A stretch of 64,000 nt of DNA from Flammeovirgaceae bacterium (GCA_021298355.1 JAJTEH010000001.1:1-64000); one strand, 5' to 3'; numbered from the stretch's first letter, positions 36,323 to 45,906 are shown. A program made the numbers and translations. The notes: generated by a model not told the origin, from the letters alone.

Positions 36323-38230
36323 ATGAACGAAGCTTTACGAATTTTGCAATCCTATTGGGGCTATACCCAATTTCGTTCTCCGCAAGATGAGATCATCGAT
36401 ACTATTTTAAAAGGAAACGATACCTTAGCTTTACTACCTACCGGAGGAGGTAAGTCCATCTGTTTTCAAGTACCCGGTATGATACGCGAAGGTGTGTGCA
36501 TCGTTATCTCTCCACTTATTGCTTTGATGAAAGACCAAGTTGAAAACTTAAAAAAACGTGGTATTCTGGCAGAAGCCATTTACAGTGGCATGAGTTTTCG
36601 GGAAATAGATTTGTATTTGAATAATGCTTTAAATGGTGGATTAAAATTTTTATATGTTTCACCAGAAAGATTGAAAACCGATATTTTTCTGGAGCGCTTT
36701 AAAAACATGCAAGTTAGCTTACTGGCGGTAGACGAAGCGCATTGCATCTCACAGTGGGGTTATGATTTCCGACCTTCTTATTTAGAGATTGCTACCATCA
36801 GAGAACTACAACCTAACGTTCCTGTACTAGCTTTAACCGCATCGGCCACACCCGAAGCGCAAGCTGATATTATAGAGAAACTGGCATTTCGAAAGCCCTA
36901 TCAACGGTTTTTTAAAAGTTTTAAGCGCGATAACATTAGTTTCGTTGTTCGAAAAACAGATAACAAAGAAAAAAAGTTGTTAGATGTATTAAAAAAAGTA
37001 CCGGGTACAGCTATCGTTTACACAAGGTCAAGAAAACGGTCGCAAGAGCTGGCTTCGTTTTTAAATACACATGGTTTTTCAGCTTTGTTTTACCATGCCG
37101 GATTAAAACAAGAAATAAGAAACGAATTGCAAGATGCATGGATTCAAAATAAAAACAGAATCATGGTTTCTACCAATGCATTTGGTATGGGTATCGATAA
37201 ACCCGATGTGCGTTTAGTGGTGCACATGGATTTACCGGAAAACCTCGAAGCCTATTATCAGGAAGCAGGAAGAGCAGGACGAGATGGGAAAAAATCGTAC
37301 GCTACTGTTTTATACGATTTGGCCGATATCGATGTATTAAAAGATAAAACAGCAAAATCCAATCCGGAAAGAGAATACGTAGATCGTGTTTATACTGCCT
37401 TGATGAATTACTTTCAAATTGCAATGGGAGCGGGAGAAGGAGAGAATTACGATTTTGATTTGGCAGAGTTTAGCGATCGTTTTCATTTTTTCTCCCACGA
37501 AGTTTTTCATGCTTTAAAAAAATTAGAAGAAAATGGTATCCTTACTTTTAATGAAAGTTATTATAGTCCATCGTTATTACACATAAGCGTTGATAAAGGA
37601 AGATTATACGAATTTCAGGTAGCCCAGGCACGATTCGATTTTTTTATAAAAGTATTGCTTCGTATGTATGGCGGTGTGTTGTTGAGCGAGTATGTTAAAA
37701 TACATGAGAAACAATTGGCAGAAGCAGCAAAAGTATCGTTAAAAGAATGTATGGATCTTTTGCAACACTTGAGCAAAATGCAGATTGTAGATTATCAGCC
37801 AAAGAAAGATACACCACAAATTACATTTCTTCACCGCAGAGTAGAGGCAAAGCATTTGCCTATCGACAGGCAAAAATGGGAAGCAAGAAGAGCTTTACTG
37901 GAAAATAAAATGCAAGCTGTTGTAAACTATGTGCAACAACAAGAGTTATGCAGAATGTTGGTGATGATGCACTATTTTGGTGAGAAAGATGGCGAAGCTT
38001 GCGGCCAATGCGATGTTTGTATTGATAAGAAAAAAACTTTACATGAAAACGAAACTCATCATCTGCAAGAAGTAATAATCAAAATTTTGTCAAGCGAAAG
38101 CATGACGATTGAAGCCTTAGAAGAGAGAGTGAATCCTGAGGATACAAATGAGTTTTCTGAGGCGATACGAGTTTTACTAGAGCAAAACATGATCATGTAT
38201 GATGATATCTGGAAGTTGAGGTTAAAATAA
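36323..38230 (+). CDS. recQ: RecQ family ATP-dependent DNA helicase
   Basis: The 635-residue protein has Walker A in PTGGGKS (39-45), DEAH (137-140), GIDKPDVRLVVH and YYQEAGRAGRDG motifs, and the zinc-binding region with EACGQCDVC toward the end. The RQC winged-helix part is short and an HRDC domain is not evident. It resembles the second RecQ of Bacteroidota. RecQ unwinds DNA in recombination repair. It follows the enoyl-CoA hydratase by 21 bases and is followed by a terminator. Confidence 0.92.
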   Translation: MNEALRILQSYWGYTQFRSPQDEIIDTILKGNDTLALLPTGGGKSICFQVPGMIREGVCIVISPLIALMKDQVENLKKRGILAEAIYSGMSFREIDLYLNNALNGGLKFLYVSPERLKTDIFLERFKNMQVSLLAVDEAHCISQWGYDFRPSYLEIATIRELQPNVPVLALTASATPEAQADIIEKLAFRKPYQRFFKSFKRDNISFVVRKTDNKEKKLLDVLKKVPGTAIVYTRSRKRSQELASFLNTHGFSALFYHAGLKQEIRNELQDAWIQNKNRIMVSTNAFGMGIDKPDVRLVVHMDLPENLEAYYQEAGRAGRDGKKSYATVLYDLADIDVLKDKTAKSNPEREYVDRVYTALMNYFQIAMGAGEGENYDFDLAEFSDRFHFFSHEVFHALKKLEENGILTFNESYYSPSLLHISVDKGRLYEFQVAQARFDFFIKVLLRMYGGVLLSEYVKIHEKQLAEAAKVSLKECMDLLQHLSKMQIVDYQPKKDTPQITFLHRRVEAKHLPIDRQKWEARRALLENKMQAVVNYVQQQELCRMLVMMHYFGEKDGEACGQCDVCIDKKKTLHENETHHLQEVIIKILSSESMTIEALEERVNPEDTNEFSEAIRVLLEQNMIMYDDIWKLRLK

Positions 38231-38268
38231 TAAAAGCCACCCAATCAGGTGGCTTTTATTTTTTCTAT
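38229..38268 (+). terminator. Bidirectional rho-independent terminator between recQ and ftsH
   Basis: AATAAAAGCCACC (38229-38241) pairs perfectly with GGTGGCTTTTATT (38248-38260) around a 6-base loop, then TTTT. The A-run on the left makes it work for ftsH on the minus strand also. Confidence 0.85.
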
Positions 38269-38278
38269 TAAATAAAAA

Positions 38279-40315
38279 TTATTCAGCCGTTTTTTCTTCC
38301 GGTGTGGCAGCATTCTCAACAGCTTTTTCTTCTGGTTTCACTTCTTCTTTCTTATCCATGCTACCGTTCGTAAATTGTTGGTAAGTCGTTAATTTTTCGA
38401 AAGGTCTTTTGCCTATCAATCTTTCTAAATCAGATTGGAATAGTATTTCTTTCTCTAACAATTCTTTAGCAATTATTTCTAATTCGTTTTTATGTTTTAA
38501 AAGCAATTGCTTGGTTCTTTCGTAAGCGCCATCGATAATGCGTTTTACTTCAACATCAATTTTTTCAGCGGTTGCTTCTGAGTAAGGCTTATTGAAATTA
38601 TACTCAGAGGCTTTGCTATCGTAGAACGACATATTTCCGATTTTATCGTTCATGCCATATACAGTAACTATGCTGTAGGCCATTTTGGTAATGCGTTCTA
38701 AATCACTCAACGCACCGGTAGATATTTTTCCGAACACAATGTCTTCTGCCGCACGACCACCAAAAGTCATGCACATCTCATCTAACATTTGTTCTGTTTG
38801 ATATAAGAATTGTTCTTTCGGCAAATATTGCGCATAACCCAATGCAGCTACTCCGCGTGGTACAATGCTTACTTTTACGAGAGGATCGGCATGTTCTAAA
38901 AACCAACCTGCTACTGCATGTCCTGCTTCGTGGTACGCAACTATTTTCTTTTCTTCGGGTGAAATAATTTTGGTTTTCTTTTCTAAACCGCCAATTACTC
39001 TGTCGATGGCATCTTGAAAGTCTTGCATATCAACAGCTTTCTTATCTCTACGCGCTGCTATAAGTGCAGCTTCGTTACACACGTTGGCAATTTCTGCTCC
39101 GGCAAACCCAGGTGTTTGTGCTGCTAATTTTTTCACATCAACATCTGGTTCAAGTTTGATGGGTTTTAAGTGAACTTTGAAGATGGCTTCTCTTCCTACA
39201 ACATCGGGTTTGTCAATAGAAATTTGTCTATCAAAACGACCTGGCCTTAACAAGGCAGAGTCTAAAACATCTGGTCGGTTGGTTGCAGCTAAAATAATTA
39301 CACCTGAGTCAGTTGCAAAACCATCCATTTCTACTAACAATGAGTTCAATGTGTTTTCTCTTTCATCGTTAGCGCCTGGCATTTGTCCGCGCCCGCGCGA
39401 GCGACCAATTGCATCAATCTCATCTATAAATACAATACACGGTGCTTTCTCTTTGGCTTGCTTAAATAAATCTCTTACGCGCGCTGCGCCTACACCCACA
39501 AACATTTCAACAAAGTCTGAACCTGATAATGAGAAGAAAGGAACACCTGCTTCACCAGCTACGGCTTTTGCTAATAAGGTTTTACCGGTACCCGGAGGGC
39601 CAACTAACAATGCGCCTTTCGGAATTTTGCCACCAAGTTTGGTAAACTTAGTTGGCGTTTTTAAGAAGTCTACAATTTCTTTTATTTCTTCTTTGGCTTC
39701 ATCTAAACCGGCTACATCAGCGAACGTAATTTTTACTTTATTCTCAGCATCAAATAATGCTGCCTTGCTTTTACCAATGTTAAAGATTTGTCCGCCCGGT
39801 CCGCCCCCGCCACTCATTCTGCGCATCAACATCCAGAAACCAATTAACACTAAAAAGAGCAATCCCCAGCTGAAAAATAATCCAACATAATCATCGCGCT
39901 TTTCTACGTTGTATTGAATTTGTTCACTAGTCGGTAATTTTTTATTGAGTTCTGCGAATTCTTTTTCGAATCCTTCTATCGAGCCGATGTTTAATTTATA
40001 GTGCGGACCATTGGCATTAATGCCCATGGCGTTTCCTCTTTCGAGTTCATCTTTGTATTTAGTGTTTTGTAAAGCTTGAGACTTTAACGTGATTTCAACG
40101 TACTCCAGGTTTTTAATCAACACAACTTTTTTCACATTGCGTTCAGCCACCATCGCTTTAAAATTTAACATGTCGGTTTCTTTTAAGCTACCGGCATTGT
40201 TCAGAACCATAAGGGCTACAACTAAAACAATTGTTCCAAGAATAACCCATAATTGGTAATTTCCGCGTGGATTATTTTTGGGTGCTAAAGGTCCTTTATT
40301 ACTAGGCTTGTCCAT
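38279..40315 (-). CDS. ftsH: ATP-dependent zinc metalloprotease FtsH
   Basis: Two membrane segments (about 22-40 and 145-164) enclose a periplasmic domain, followed by the AAA+ module with Walker A GPPGTGKT (239-246), Walker B FIDEIDA, and the protease site HEAGH (462-466). FtsH degrades misfolded membrane proteins and regulators. A glycine-rich linker (SGGGGPGGQ) follows the second membrane segment. The length of 678 and acidic Glu/Lys C-terminus are normal for Bacteroidota. It is downstream of rsfS. Confidence 0.96.
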   Translation of the reverse strand: MDKPSNKGPLAPKNNPRGNYQLWVILGTIVLVVALMVLNNAGSLKETDMLNFKAMVAERNVKKVVLIKNLEYVEITLKSQALQNTKYKDELERGNAMGINANGPHYKLNIGSIEGFEKEFAELNKKLPTSEQIQYNVEKRDDYVGLFFSWGLLFLVLIGFWMLMRRMSGGGGPGGQIFNIGKSKAALFDAENKVKITFADVAGLDEAKEEIKEIVDFLKTPTKFTKLGGKIPKGALLVGPPGTGKTLLAKAVAGEAGVPFFSLSGSDFVEMFVGVGAARVRDLFKQAKEKAPCIVFIDEIDAIGRSRGRGQMPGANDERENTLNSLLVEMDGFATDSGVIILAATNRPDVLDSALLRPGRFDRQISIDKPDVVGREAIFKVHLKPIKLEPDVDVKKLAAQTPGFAGAEIANVCNEAALIAARRDKKAVDMQDFQDAIDRVIGGLEKKTKIISPEEKKIVAYHEAGHAVAGWFLEHADPLVKVSIVPRGVAALGYAQYLPKEQFLYQTEQMLDEMCMTFGGRAAEDIVFGKISTGALSDLERITKMAYSIVTVYGMNDKIGNMSFYDSKASEYNFNKPYSEATAEKIDVEVKRIIDGAYERTKQLLLKHKNELEIIAKELLEKEILFQSDLERLIGKRPFEKLTTYQQFTNGSMDKKEEVKPEEKAVENAATPEEKTAE

Positions 40316-40368
40316 TCTTATTTTTAAAATTTACTATCAAACAAATAACGGTTTCTATTGGCTTTGGT

Positions 40369-40746
40369 TCAATTAGAATCTTCTATTTCGGTAATATCCG
40401 CATCTCCCCAAAGTTTTTCCAGCGCATAGAATTCTCTTTTATCTTTTCTAAACACATGGGCAACCACATTGATGTAGTCGAGTAACACCCACTCTTTAGT
40501 GTTTTTTCCTTCCATGTGCCATGGATTTTCTTTTAAATCTTTTAAAACTACCTCATCGATAGAGTCTGCAATGGCATCGAGTTGTTTATCGCTGTTACCG
40601 GAGCAAACTACAAAAAAGTCGGCTACTGCGTTTTTTACCTGTCGCAAGTCCATCATAACAATATCGACTGCCTTCTTTTCTTGCATGCCCTTTACGATAG
40701 TTTGAGCTAGTTTTTCTGAATTATTTGATTTTCTTTTTTTTGCCAT
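40369..40746 (-). CDS. rsfS: Ribosomal silencing factor RsfS
   Basis: The ATG at 40746 gives MAKKRKSNNSEKLAQTIVKGM, 125 residues; an in-frame TTG at 40782 lies in the promoter region and is rejected. Family motifs are KKAVDIVMMDLRQ, ADFFVVCSGNSDKQLDAIADS, WVLLDYINVVAHVF and YALEKLWGDA. RsfS binds ribosomal protein uL14 and blocks subunit joining in starvation. It precedes ftsH by 53 bases, a usual pairing in this phylum. Confidence 0.95.
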   Translation of the reverse strand: MAKKRKSNNSEKLAQTIVKGMQEKKAVDIVMMDLRQVKNAVADFFVVCSGNSDKQLDAIADSIDEVVLKDLKENPWHMEGKNTKEWVLLDYINVVAHVFRKDKREFYALEKLWGDADITEIEDSN

Positions 40747-40779
40747 CAGGCTGATTACTATTTTGAATTGTACAATTTG

Positions 40780-40787
40780 CAAAGTTA
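40780..40787 (-). promoter_or_regulatory. Promoter -7 box candidate for rsfS-ftsH
   Basis: Minus-strand TAACTTTG matches TAnnTTTG exactly, 33 bases upstream of the rsfS ATG and in the divergent region with birA. A clear -33 TTTG is not visible. Confidence 0.45.
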
Positions 40788-40797
40788 ACCCAATTTA

Positions 40798-41562
40798 ATG
40801 GTGTACGAAACAGTAAACGACACGCTTTTTACCGCAAAACAGATAATTTATCTGCCTGAATGCCCGTCAACCAATGATTTTTTGCTGGCTGAACTAAATC
40901 GCCAAACATCAGTTGAAGGCTTAGTTGTTATTACCAACAAGCAAACTGCCGGTAAAGGACAAAGAGGTAATACATGGATTACTGAACCAGGTAAAAACCT
41001 TACTTTTTCCATTTTGTTTAAACCTGTTTTTGTATTGCCGAAACATCAATTTTTTATGAGCATGGCGTGTAGTTTAGCAGTTGCCGATTGGTTAAAGAGC
41101 TTGAACATAAATGATGTGAAAGTAAAATGGCCAAACGATGTATATGTTGGTAAGAAAAAAATAGCCGGGATTTTAATAGAAAATCAACTGAGAGGTACAA
41201 TCATTCAACATAGTGTTTGGGGAATTGGCATTAACATCAATCAAACCGATTTTGGAGATTTTCCGGCAACATCAGTTTACCAGATAATAGGAGTAGAGCA
41301 AGATGTAAGATCATGTTTTCAATCTCTTATACTATGTATAGAGAAAAGATATTTACAATTGAAAGCCGGTTTAAACAAACATATCAAACAAGATTATCTT
41401 TCTTCATTATTAGCCTACCAAACAATGCAACAATTTGAAGATGCCGATGGTTTGTTTATGGGTAAAATTGAAGATGTGTTAGACTCCGGTCATGTTTGCA
41501 TCCAGCAATCGGGCAGTATAAAGCAGTACGATCTAAAAGAAGTTAAAATGATATTAGATTGA
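40798..41562 (+). CDS. birA: Biotin--[acetyl-CoA-carboxylase] ligase
   Basis: BirA attaches biotin to the carboxyl carrier protein of acetyl-CoA carboxylase. Motifs are LPECPSTNDFLLAEL, GLVVITNKQTAGKGQRGNTW (biotinoyl-AMP loop) and VKWPNDVYVGKKKIAGILIE. It has no N-terminal HTH, so it is a pure ligase. The length of 254 is normal. It is transcribed divergently from rsfS. Confidence 0.94.
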   Translation: MVYETVNDTLFTAKQIIYLPECPSTNDFLLAELNRQTSVEGLVVITNKQTAGKGQRGNTWITEPGKNLTFSILFKPVFVLPKHQFFMSMACSLAVADWLKSLNINDVKVKWPNDVYVGKKKIAGILIENQLRGTIIQHSVWGIGININQTDFGDFPATSVYQIIGVEQDVRSCFQSLILCIEKRYLQLKAGLNKHIKQDYLSSLLAYQTMQQFEDADGLFMGKIEDVLDSGHVCIQQSGSIKQYDLKEVKMILD

Positions 41563-41574
41563 AATGTTTTAACG

Positions 41575-42270
41575 TCAACAATTTTCTCCATCTACATCGC
41601 AGTTTTCTTCGGTAAGCGATTGTTCTTTTTGTAAACCGGTAAATATTTCTAAAAAGGTTGCAGTAGGTTGCGCACCCGAAACACCTGTTTTATTATTGAT
41701 GATAAAGAAAGGAACTCCGCTAATACCAAGTTGTTGCATTTGTTTTTCTAATTCATCAACATGGTTTTCGTTGGCTTTGGTTTGTAAAAAGTGTTGAAGG
41801 TTTCCGCTTACACCAACGCCTTCTGCTAAGCGAACCAGATTTTCTTCGCTCGACAAATCCACACCCTCGGTAAAGTATGCTTTCATCAAAGCTTCTTTTA
41901 ACGCGTTTTGTTTACCTTGCTGGATAGCCAGTAACAAAAGCATGTGTGCTTTTCTAGTATTGGGCGAAACTTGTTGTAAATCAAATCTAAAGGATAAACC
42001 TTCGGTTGCCGCTACCTCGCTTACATTTTGTGTAATTTGATGATACTTTTCTTCGCTGCCGAATTTTTTAGTTAGATAGGTAGGCTGATGCATGCCTTTT
42101 TCGGGCATTAATGGATTTAACTCGAATGGCAGATAGGTAACGCTAAACTCATGGGTATCTTTGAGTTGATCAATTGCCTTTTCTAACCTTCTTTTACCTA
42201 TATAACACCAGGGGCAAACCACATCAGAAACAACATCAACCTTAACTTTAATCTTTTCTTTCATTTTCAT
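41575..42270 (-). CDS. DsbA family oxidoreductase, FrnE-like
   Basis: A thioredoxin-fold protein of 231 residues with active site CPWC (19-22) and the cis-Pro segment ISGVPFFIINN near 180. It lacks a signal peptide, so it is a cytoplasmic FrnE/2-hydroxychromene isomerase-like member; FrnE proteins act on disulphides under oxidative stress. The last residues contain two further cysteines (ENCDVDGENC). It ends 12 bases from the convergent birA stop. Confidence 0.9.
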   Translation of the reverse strand: MKMKEKIKVKVDVVSDVVCPWCYIGKRRLEKAIDQLKDTHEFSVTYLPFELNPLMPEKGMHQPTYLTKKFGSEEKYHQITQNVSEVAATEGLSFRFDLQQVSPNTRKAHMLLLLAIQQGKQNALKEALMKAYFTEGVDLSSEENLVRLAEGVGVSGNLQHFLQTKANENHVDELEKQMQQLGISGVPFFIINNKTGVSGAQPTATFLEIFTGLQKEQSLTEENCDVDGENC

Positions 42271-42347
42271 TCGATTTCGGATAAGCGATAAACCCTAAGG
42301 GATACTAAATAGTTCAACAACAGGCTACAACGTATAAACCTTTGCCT

Positions 42348-42355
42348 TATCTTTG
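42348..42355 (+). promoter_or_regulatory. Promoter -7 box candidate for ahcY
   Basis: TATCTTTG matches TAnnTTTG, 28 bases upstream of the ahcY ATG. No clear -33 TTTG is seen at the expected distance. Confidence 0.5.
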
Positions 42356-42383
42356 TGTTTTGAAAAGACTTAAACATTAAAAC

Positions 42384-43691
42384 ATGGTGGTTGACGCAAC
42401 TGTAAAGTACAAGGTAAAAGACCTTAGTCTGGCCGAATGGGGCCGCAAAGAAATTAAATTAGCCGAAGCGGAAATGCCAGGCTTAATGGCGCTACGCGAA
42501 GAGTTTGGTAAAGAGAAGCCATTAAAAGGTGCTCGCATCGCTGGCTGTTTACACATGACTATCCAAACGGCTGTTCTTATCGAAACATTAGTTGAATTAG
42601 GAGCAGAGGTAAGCTGGTCATCTTGTAACATTTTCTCAACGCAAGATCATGCAGCGTCTGCCATTGCAGCTGCAGGAATTCCTGTGTTTGCCTGGAAAGG
42701 CATGAACGAACAAGAGTTTGATTGGTGCATTGAACAAACTTTGTTTGCCTTTAAAGATGGCAAGCCTTTGAATATGATTTTAGATGATGGTGGCGATTTA
42801 ACCAACATGGTGTTAGATCGTTATCCGGAGTTAGTGGCGGGCATTCGCGGTATATCTGAAGAAACAACAACAGGTGTACACCGCTTACAAGAGCGTGCGA
42901 ACAAAGGAACACTTCCTTTGCCGGCTATCAACATCAACGATTCAGTTACTAAATCTAAGTTTGATAACAAATACGGTTGTAAAGAATCGTTGGTAGATGC
43001 CATCCGCAGAGCCACCGATGTGATGATTGCCGGTAAAGTGGCAGTTGTTGCGGGTTATGGAGATGTAGGAAAAGGATCTGCTGCTTCTTTGCGTGGCGCA
43101 GGTTGCCGTGTAATTGTAACAGAAATCGATCCTATCTGTGCGTTACAAGCAGCAATGGATGGTTTCGCTGTAAAGAAAATGGATGATGTTGTTGGCGAAG
43201 TGGATATCGTTGTAACAGCTACCGGAAACTTCGGTATTGTTACCGACAGACATTTTAAGAAGATGAAAGACAAAACCATCGTATGTAACATTGGTCACTT
43301 CGATAATGAAATTGATGTTGCCTGGTTGCGCGAAAATGGTGAGTGGGATAACATTAAGCCACAAGTTGATTTAGTAAACTTGAAAAACGGAAATCAAATT
43401 ATCTTATTAGCAGAAGGAAGATTAGTAAACTTAGGCTGTGCAACCGGTCACCCTTCGTTTGTTATGTCTAACTCATTTACTAACCAAACCTTAGCACAAA
43501 TCGAACTTTGGAAACATGCAGATAAGTATGAAAACAAAGTGTACATGTTGCCTAAGCATTTAGATGAGAAAGTAGCTTTCCTACATTTAAAGAAAATAGG
43601 CGTAGAGTTAGAAACACTTTCTACTGAACAAGCAAAATACATTGGCGTAGAGCCACAAGGTCCTTTCAAGCCAGAGTATTATAGATATTAA
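42384..43691 (+). CDS. ahcY: Adenosylhomocysteinase
   Basis: AhcY hydrolyses S-adenosylhomocysteine to adenosine and homocysteine in the methyl cycle, using bound NAD. Visible features are [13 protein letters not shown] near 52, [14 protein letters not shown] and [10 protein letters not shown], the Rossmann motif [13 protein letters not shown] near 215, and the C-terminal PFKPEYYRY signature. The length of 435 is normal. It is monocistronic with a strong terminator. Confidence 0.97.
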   Translation: MVVDATVKYKVKDLSLAEWGRKEIKLAEAEMPGLMALREEFGKEKPLKGARIAGCLHMTIQTAVLIETLVELGAEVSWSSCNIFSTQDHAASAIAAAGIPVFAWKGMNEQEFDWCIEQTLFAFKDGKPLNMILDDGGDLTNMVLDRYPELVAGIRGISEETTTGVHRLQERANKGTLPLPAININDSVTKSKFDNKYGCKESLVDAIRRATDVMIAGKVAVVAGYGDVGKGSAASLRGAGCRVIVTEIDPICALQAAMDGFAVKKMDDVVGEVDIVVTATGNFGIVTDRHFKKMKDKTIVCNIGHFDNEIDVAWLRENGEWDNIKPQVDLVNLKNGNQIILLAEGRLVNLGCATGHPSFVMSNSFTNQTLAQIELWKHADKYENKVYMLPKHLDEKVAFLHLKKIGVELETLSTEQAKYIGVEPQGPFKPEYYRY

Positions 43692-43715
43692 TTTCGATTA
43701 ATAGTTTTTGAATTT

Positions 43716-43749
43716 AAAAGACACGATCTCCATCGTGTCTTTTTTTTTG
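43716..43749 (+). terminator. Rho-independent terminator of ahcY
   Basis: AGACACGAT (43719-43727) pairs with ATCGTGTCT (43732-43740) around CTCC, followed by eight or more T. This is the strongest terminator in the window. Confidence 0.9.
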
Positions 43750-43837
43750 TGAATATGAGTATGAGTATGAATTTGATATAATCGGTAATCTGGTATAGTG
43801 TTCGTAAGATGCAGCAATCAATTTGTTAATTCAGAAC

Positions 43838-43851
43838 ACGATTTAAATCGT
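43838..43851. repeat. Palindrome ACGATTTAAATCGT, REP-like element copy 2
   Basis: The 14-base core is identical to the core of the palindrome at 5260-5273. Here the outer arms are degenerate (AACACG... on the left, ...GTATCC on the right). It is intergenic, 90 bases after the ahcY terminator. Confidence 0.5.
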
Positions 43852-43917
43852 ATCCTTAAATTAAATTTATTTAAAAGCCCTTGTATGAAAAAGGAAAGAA
43901 AAAACTAATTTTAGAAT

Positions 43918-44205
43918 ATGAAATCACTAACCATCATCTTTCTTTCCCTTCTTCTGTTTTCATTTACCGATAATAAATTCGATTATCAGGAAAATGTAGA
44001 ATTTGTATGTAACAAAACGTTAAAAGCAAAAAACGAATGTCATTACAACTTTCTTGTAGATGGGGGGAAATTCAGGCATGTAGATGTTGGTTGCAGAAGA
44101 AAAAAAGAAGATGTAATTGAAAAAGTAAAAGCCGGAGAAATTCCTTTGGCAAAAGATTGGAAGCTGGAATGCCCCATGCCTAAAAAAGAAGAAGGAGGCT
44201 TGTAG
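43918..44205 (+). CDS. Small exported cysteine-containing hypothetical protein
   Basis: I do not recognise the family. The 95-residue product begins with a signal peptide (MKSLTIIFLSLLLFSFTDN). The mature part is basic and has four cysteines (VCNKTLKAKNEC, GCRRK, LECPMP), which could form two disulphides. It ends close to the convergent anti-sigma-like gene. Confidence 0.6.
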   Translation: MKSLTIIFLSLLLFSFTDNKFDYQENVEFVCNKTLKAKNECHYNFLVDGGKFRHVDVGCRRKKEDVIEKVKAGEIPLAKDWKLECPMPKKEEGGL

Positions 44206-44212
44206 GCCTCCG

Positions 44213-44743
44213 TTACGAATGTCGCATTCTTTTTTGAAAGAATGGTCTAAGTACTGTTCTATCTAATAAAACAAAACCAATTATCAGGTTTAAAATGATG
44301 ATACCATTTACCACTATTTTGTTGTTGATGGTAAACTGACTCGCTTCCGGCATGTTGGGCAAATATTGATTTACAACAGGATTTACTTCCGGCAATTTTA
44401 TGGTTCCTGGCGAGTCGAAAATTCCTTTCGATACTAAAAAGGCAGTAAGTAAAGTTACTACCAAAACACCAGCTAATAAAAGCATACTACGCTTGATAGA
44501 AATAGAAAACTCTCCTTGCACTTTCTGAATTTTCTCCATCACCAGATTGGTAAATCCTGCGCTGGGTTCGCTGAGTTTAATCCGGGTAAAATGTAATCGG
44601 ATTAGGTTTTCTTCTTCCAGTATTTTTTCTAAATTTTTATCAGTTTTTACAGCTGCTAAAAAATTAGATTTTTCTTCCTCGCTCATGTCATGGTCGAGGT
44701 AGCGCCAAACATCTTCTCTCTTAAAATTCTTACCGACACTCAT
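44213..44743 (-). CDS. Probable anti-sigma-like membrane protein
   Basis: A cytoplasmic N-terminal part (WRYLDHDMSEEEKSNFLAAV) resembles anti-sigma domains. Two membrane segments follow (about 88-106 and 145-162). The sequence ends in a basic tail. It starts 2 bases after the ECF sigma gene stop, so it is probably the partner of that sigma factor; no family-specific motif proves this. Confidence 0.65.
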   Translation of the reverse strand: MSVGKNFKREDVWRYLDHDMSEEEKSNFLAAVKTDKNLEKILEEENLIRLHFTRIKLSEPSAGFTNLVMEKIQKVQGEFSISIKRSMLLLAGVLVVTLLTAFLVSKGIFDSPGTIKLPEVNPVVNQYLPNMPEASQFTINNKIVVNGIIILNLIIGFVLLDRTVLRPFFQKRMRHS

Positions 44744-44745
44744 AC

Positions 44746-45294
44746 CTATAAAGTTAATGCTTCTTTTTTCAATATGGTTTTTAAAATTTCCGCTAGTTTT
44801 AACCGAGCCCTGTGTACACGAACTTTAACAGTGTTAGCCGGACTTTGCAAAATCTCAGCCATTTCTTCTAATGAAAGTTCTTGCATATAGTAAAGCGTTA
44901 TTACGGCTTGATCTTGCTCCGATAATTGATGTATCGCTTGCGCAATAAATTTCTTTTTATCGGCTTGTTCAGCATCATCTTGCCAATATCCTTTTTGTAG
45001 TTGCTCTATGCTTTGCCAACTTACCTTGTTTTTTCTCTTATACGTAATCGCGGTGTTAAACACAATGCGATATAGCCAGGTAGAAAACTTCGATTCTTGT
45101 TGGAAGGAAGCCAGGTATTTAAATGCTTTTATGAATGAGTCTTGCGCAATTTCTTCCGCATCAGCTTTGTTTTCGATTATCCGTAAAGCAAGCGAATAAG
45201 CATACGATTTATGCTTATTCACTAACTGCGCGAATAAGTGTTGTTCGCCAGCGAGAATTCTGTTGATCAATATGCTGTCTGCATCTGTAACCAT
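44746..45294 (-). CDS. ECF-type RNA polymerase sigma factor (second unit)
   Basis: The 182-residue protein has region 2 (about 20-90, with ADAEEIAQDSFIKAFKYLASF and STWLYRIVFNTAI) and region 4 (about 125-175, with ELSLEEMAEILQSPANTVKVRVHRARLKL). It differs clearly from the first ECF factor at 15.6 kb. The DUF6249 gene upstream (17-base gap) and the anti-sigma-like gene downstream form one transcription unit. Confidence 0.9.
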   Translation of the reverse strand: MVTDADSILINRILAGEQHLFAQLVNKHKSYAYSLALRIIENKADAEEIAQDSFIKAFKYLASFQQESKFSTWLYRIVFNTAITYKRKNKVSWQSIEQLQKGYWQDDAEQADKKKFIAQAIHQLSEQDQAVITLYYMQELSLEEMAEILQSPANTVKVRVHRARLKLAEILKTILKKEALTL

Positions 45295-45311
45295 GTACGA
45301 GGAGGCAGTTC

Positions 45312-45671
45312 TTAAAGAGTTGATTCAGTATTGCTTTTCTCTTTTTTCTCTTCAATCAGGTATGCAACAACTAACCCAACTCCACCTAAGATAAATAGCA
45401 TAGCAAAATAGCCAACTTCTTCCATATTGTATTGTAAGTCTAAGAAATAGCCGATGAAGAAGCCCAGACCTACACCAATAGAAAGAAGGCCAAAGCGCAG
45501 CGCAGCAGAACTTCTTCCTTTCTTTTTAGATGCTAAAAATTCAGGACTTACTCCTTTTTCAATCATCGCCAATTTTTCTAGGTGAATCATTTTGCGGATA
45601 TAACTCGCCAGTACCACACCACTGATAACGGTTACAATCGGGATAAATACTGCAATGTTTTCGGTTTCCAT
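45312..45671 (-). CDS. DUF6249 membrane protein
   Basis: A 119-residue protein with an N-terminal membrane segment (about 6-24), a basic cytoplasmic loop (about 25-58), and two more segments (about 60-78 and 90-106). DUF6249 has unknown function and is often found next to ECF sigma factors in Bacteroidota. It is the first gene of the sigma/anti-sigma unit. Confidence 0.75.
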   Translation of the reverse strand: METENIAVFIPIVTVISGVVLASYIRKMIHLEKLAMIEKGVSPEFLASKKKGRSSAALRFGLLSIGVGLGFFIGYFLDLQYNMEEVGYFAMLFILGGVGLVVAYLIEEKKEKSNTESTL

Positions 45672-45867
45672 ATTTTTATTGTTTGTGATTTGGTGCTTTG
45701 ACTGTGCTTCTCATCTTTCGGTTACAACCATTTCAGTTTTATTTCAAAGATTCTTTTTCATAGATGAATCGGCCTTGCATCGCTTCATGCTTTTCTTACT
45801 TGGTGGGTTTGGTGCAAACTCAAGTTAACCTTACTTCAGAAATAATTCATAAAATCATAACCTGATG

Positions 45868-45900
45868 TTGTGAATTTCGTTTTTTATTCCATTAATTTTG
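45868..45900 (+). promoter_or_regulatory. Promoter of the arginine cluster
   Basis: TAATTTTG (45893-45900) matches TAnnTTTG and is preceded by TTG at 45868-45870, 22 bases upstream, near the expected -33 position. Transcription would begin near 45907, about 285 bases before the first gene. Confidence 0.5.
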
Positions 45901-45906
45901 TACAAA

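Noticed and set aside
39177-39890. 237-codon open frame opposite ftsH
   Set aside because: It is an antisense shadow of the AAA domain with a low-complexity Ser/Ala/Pro translation and no homologous motif.
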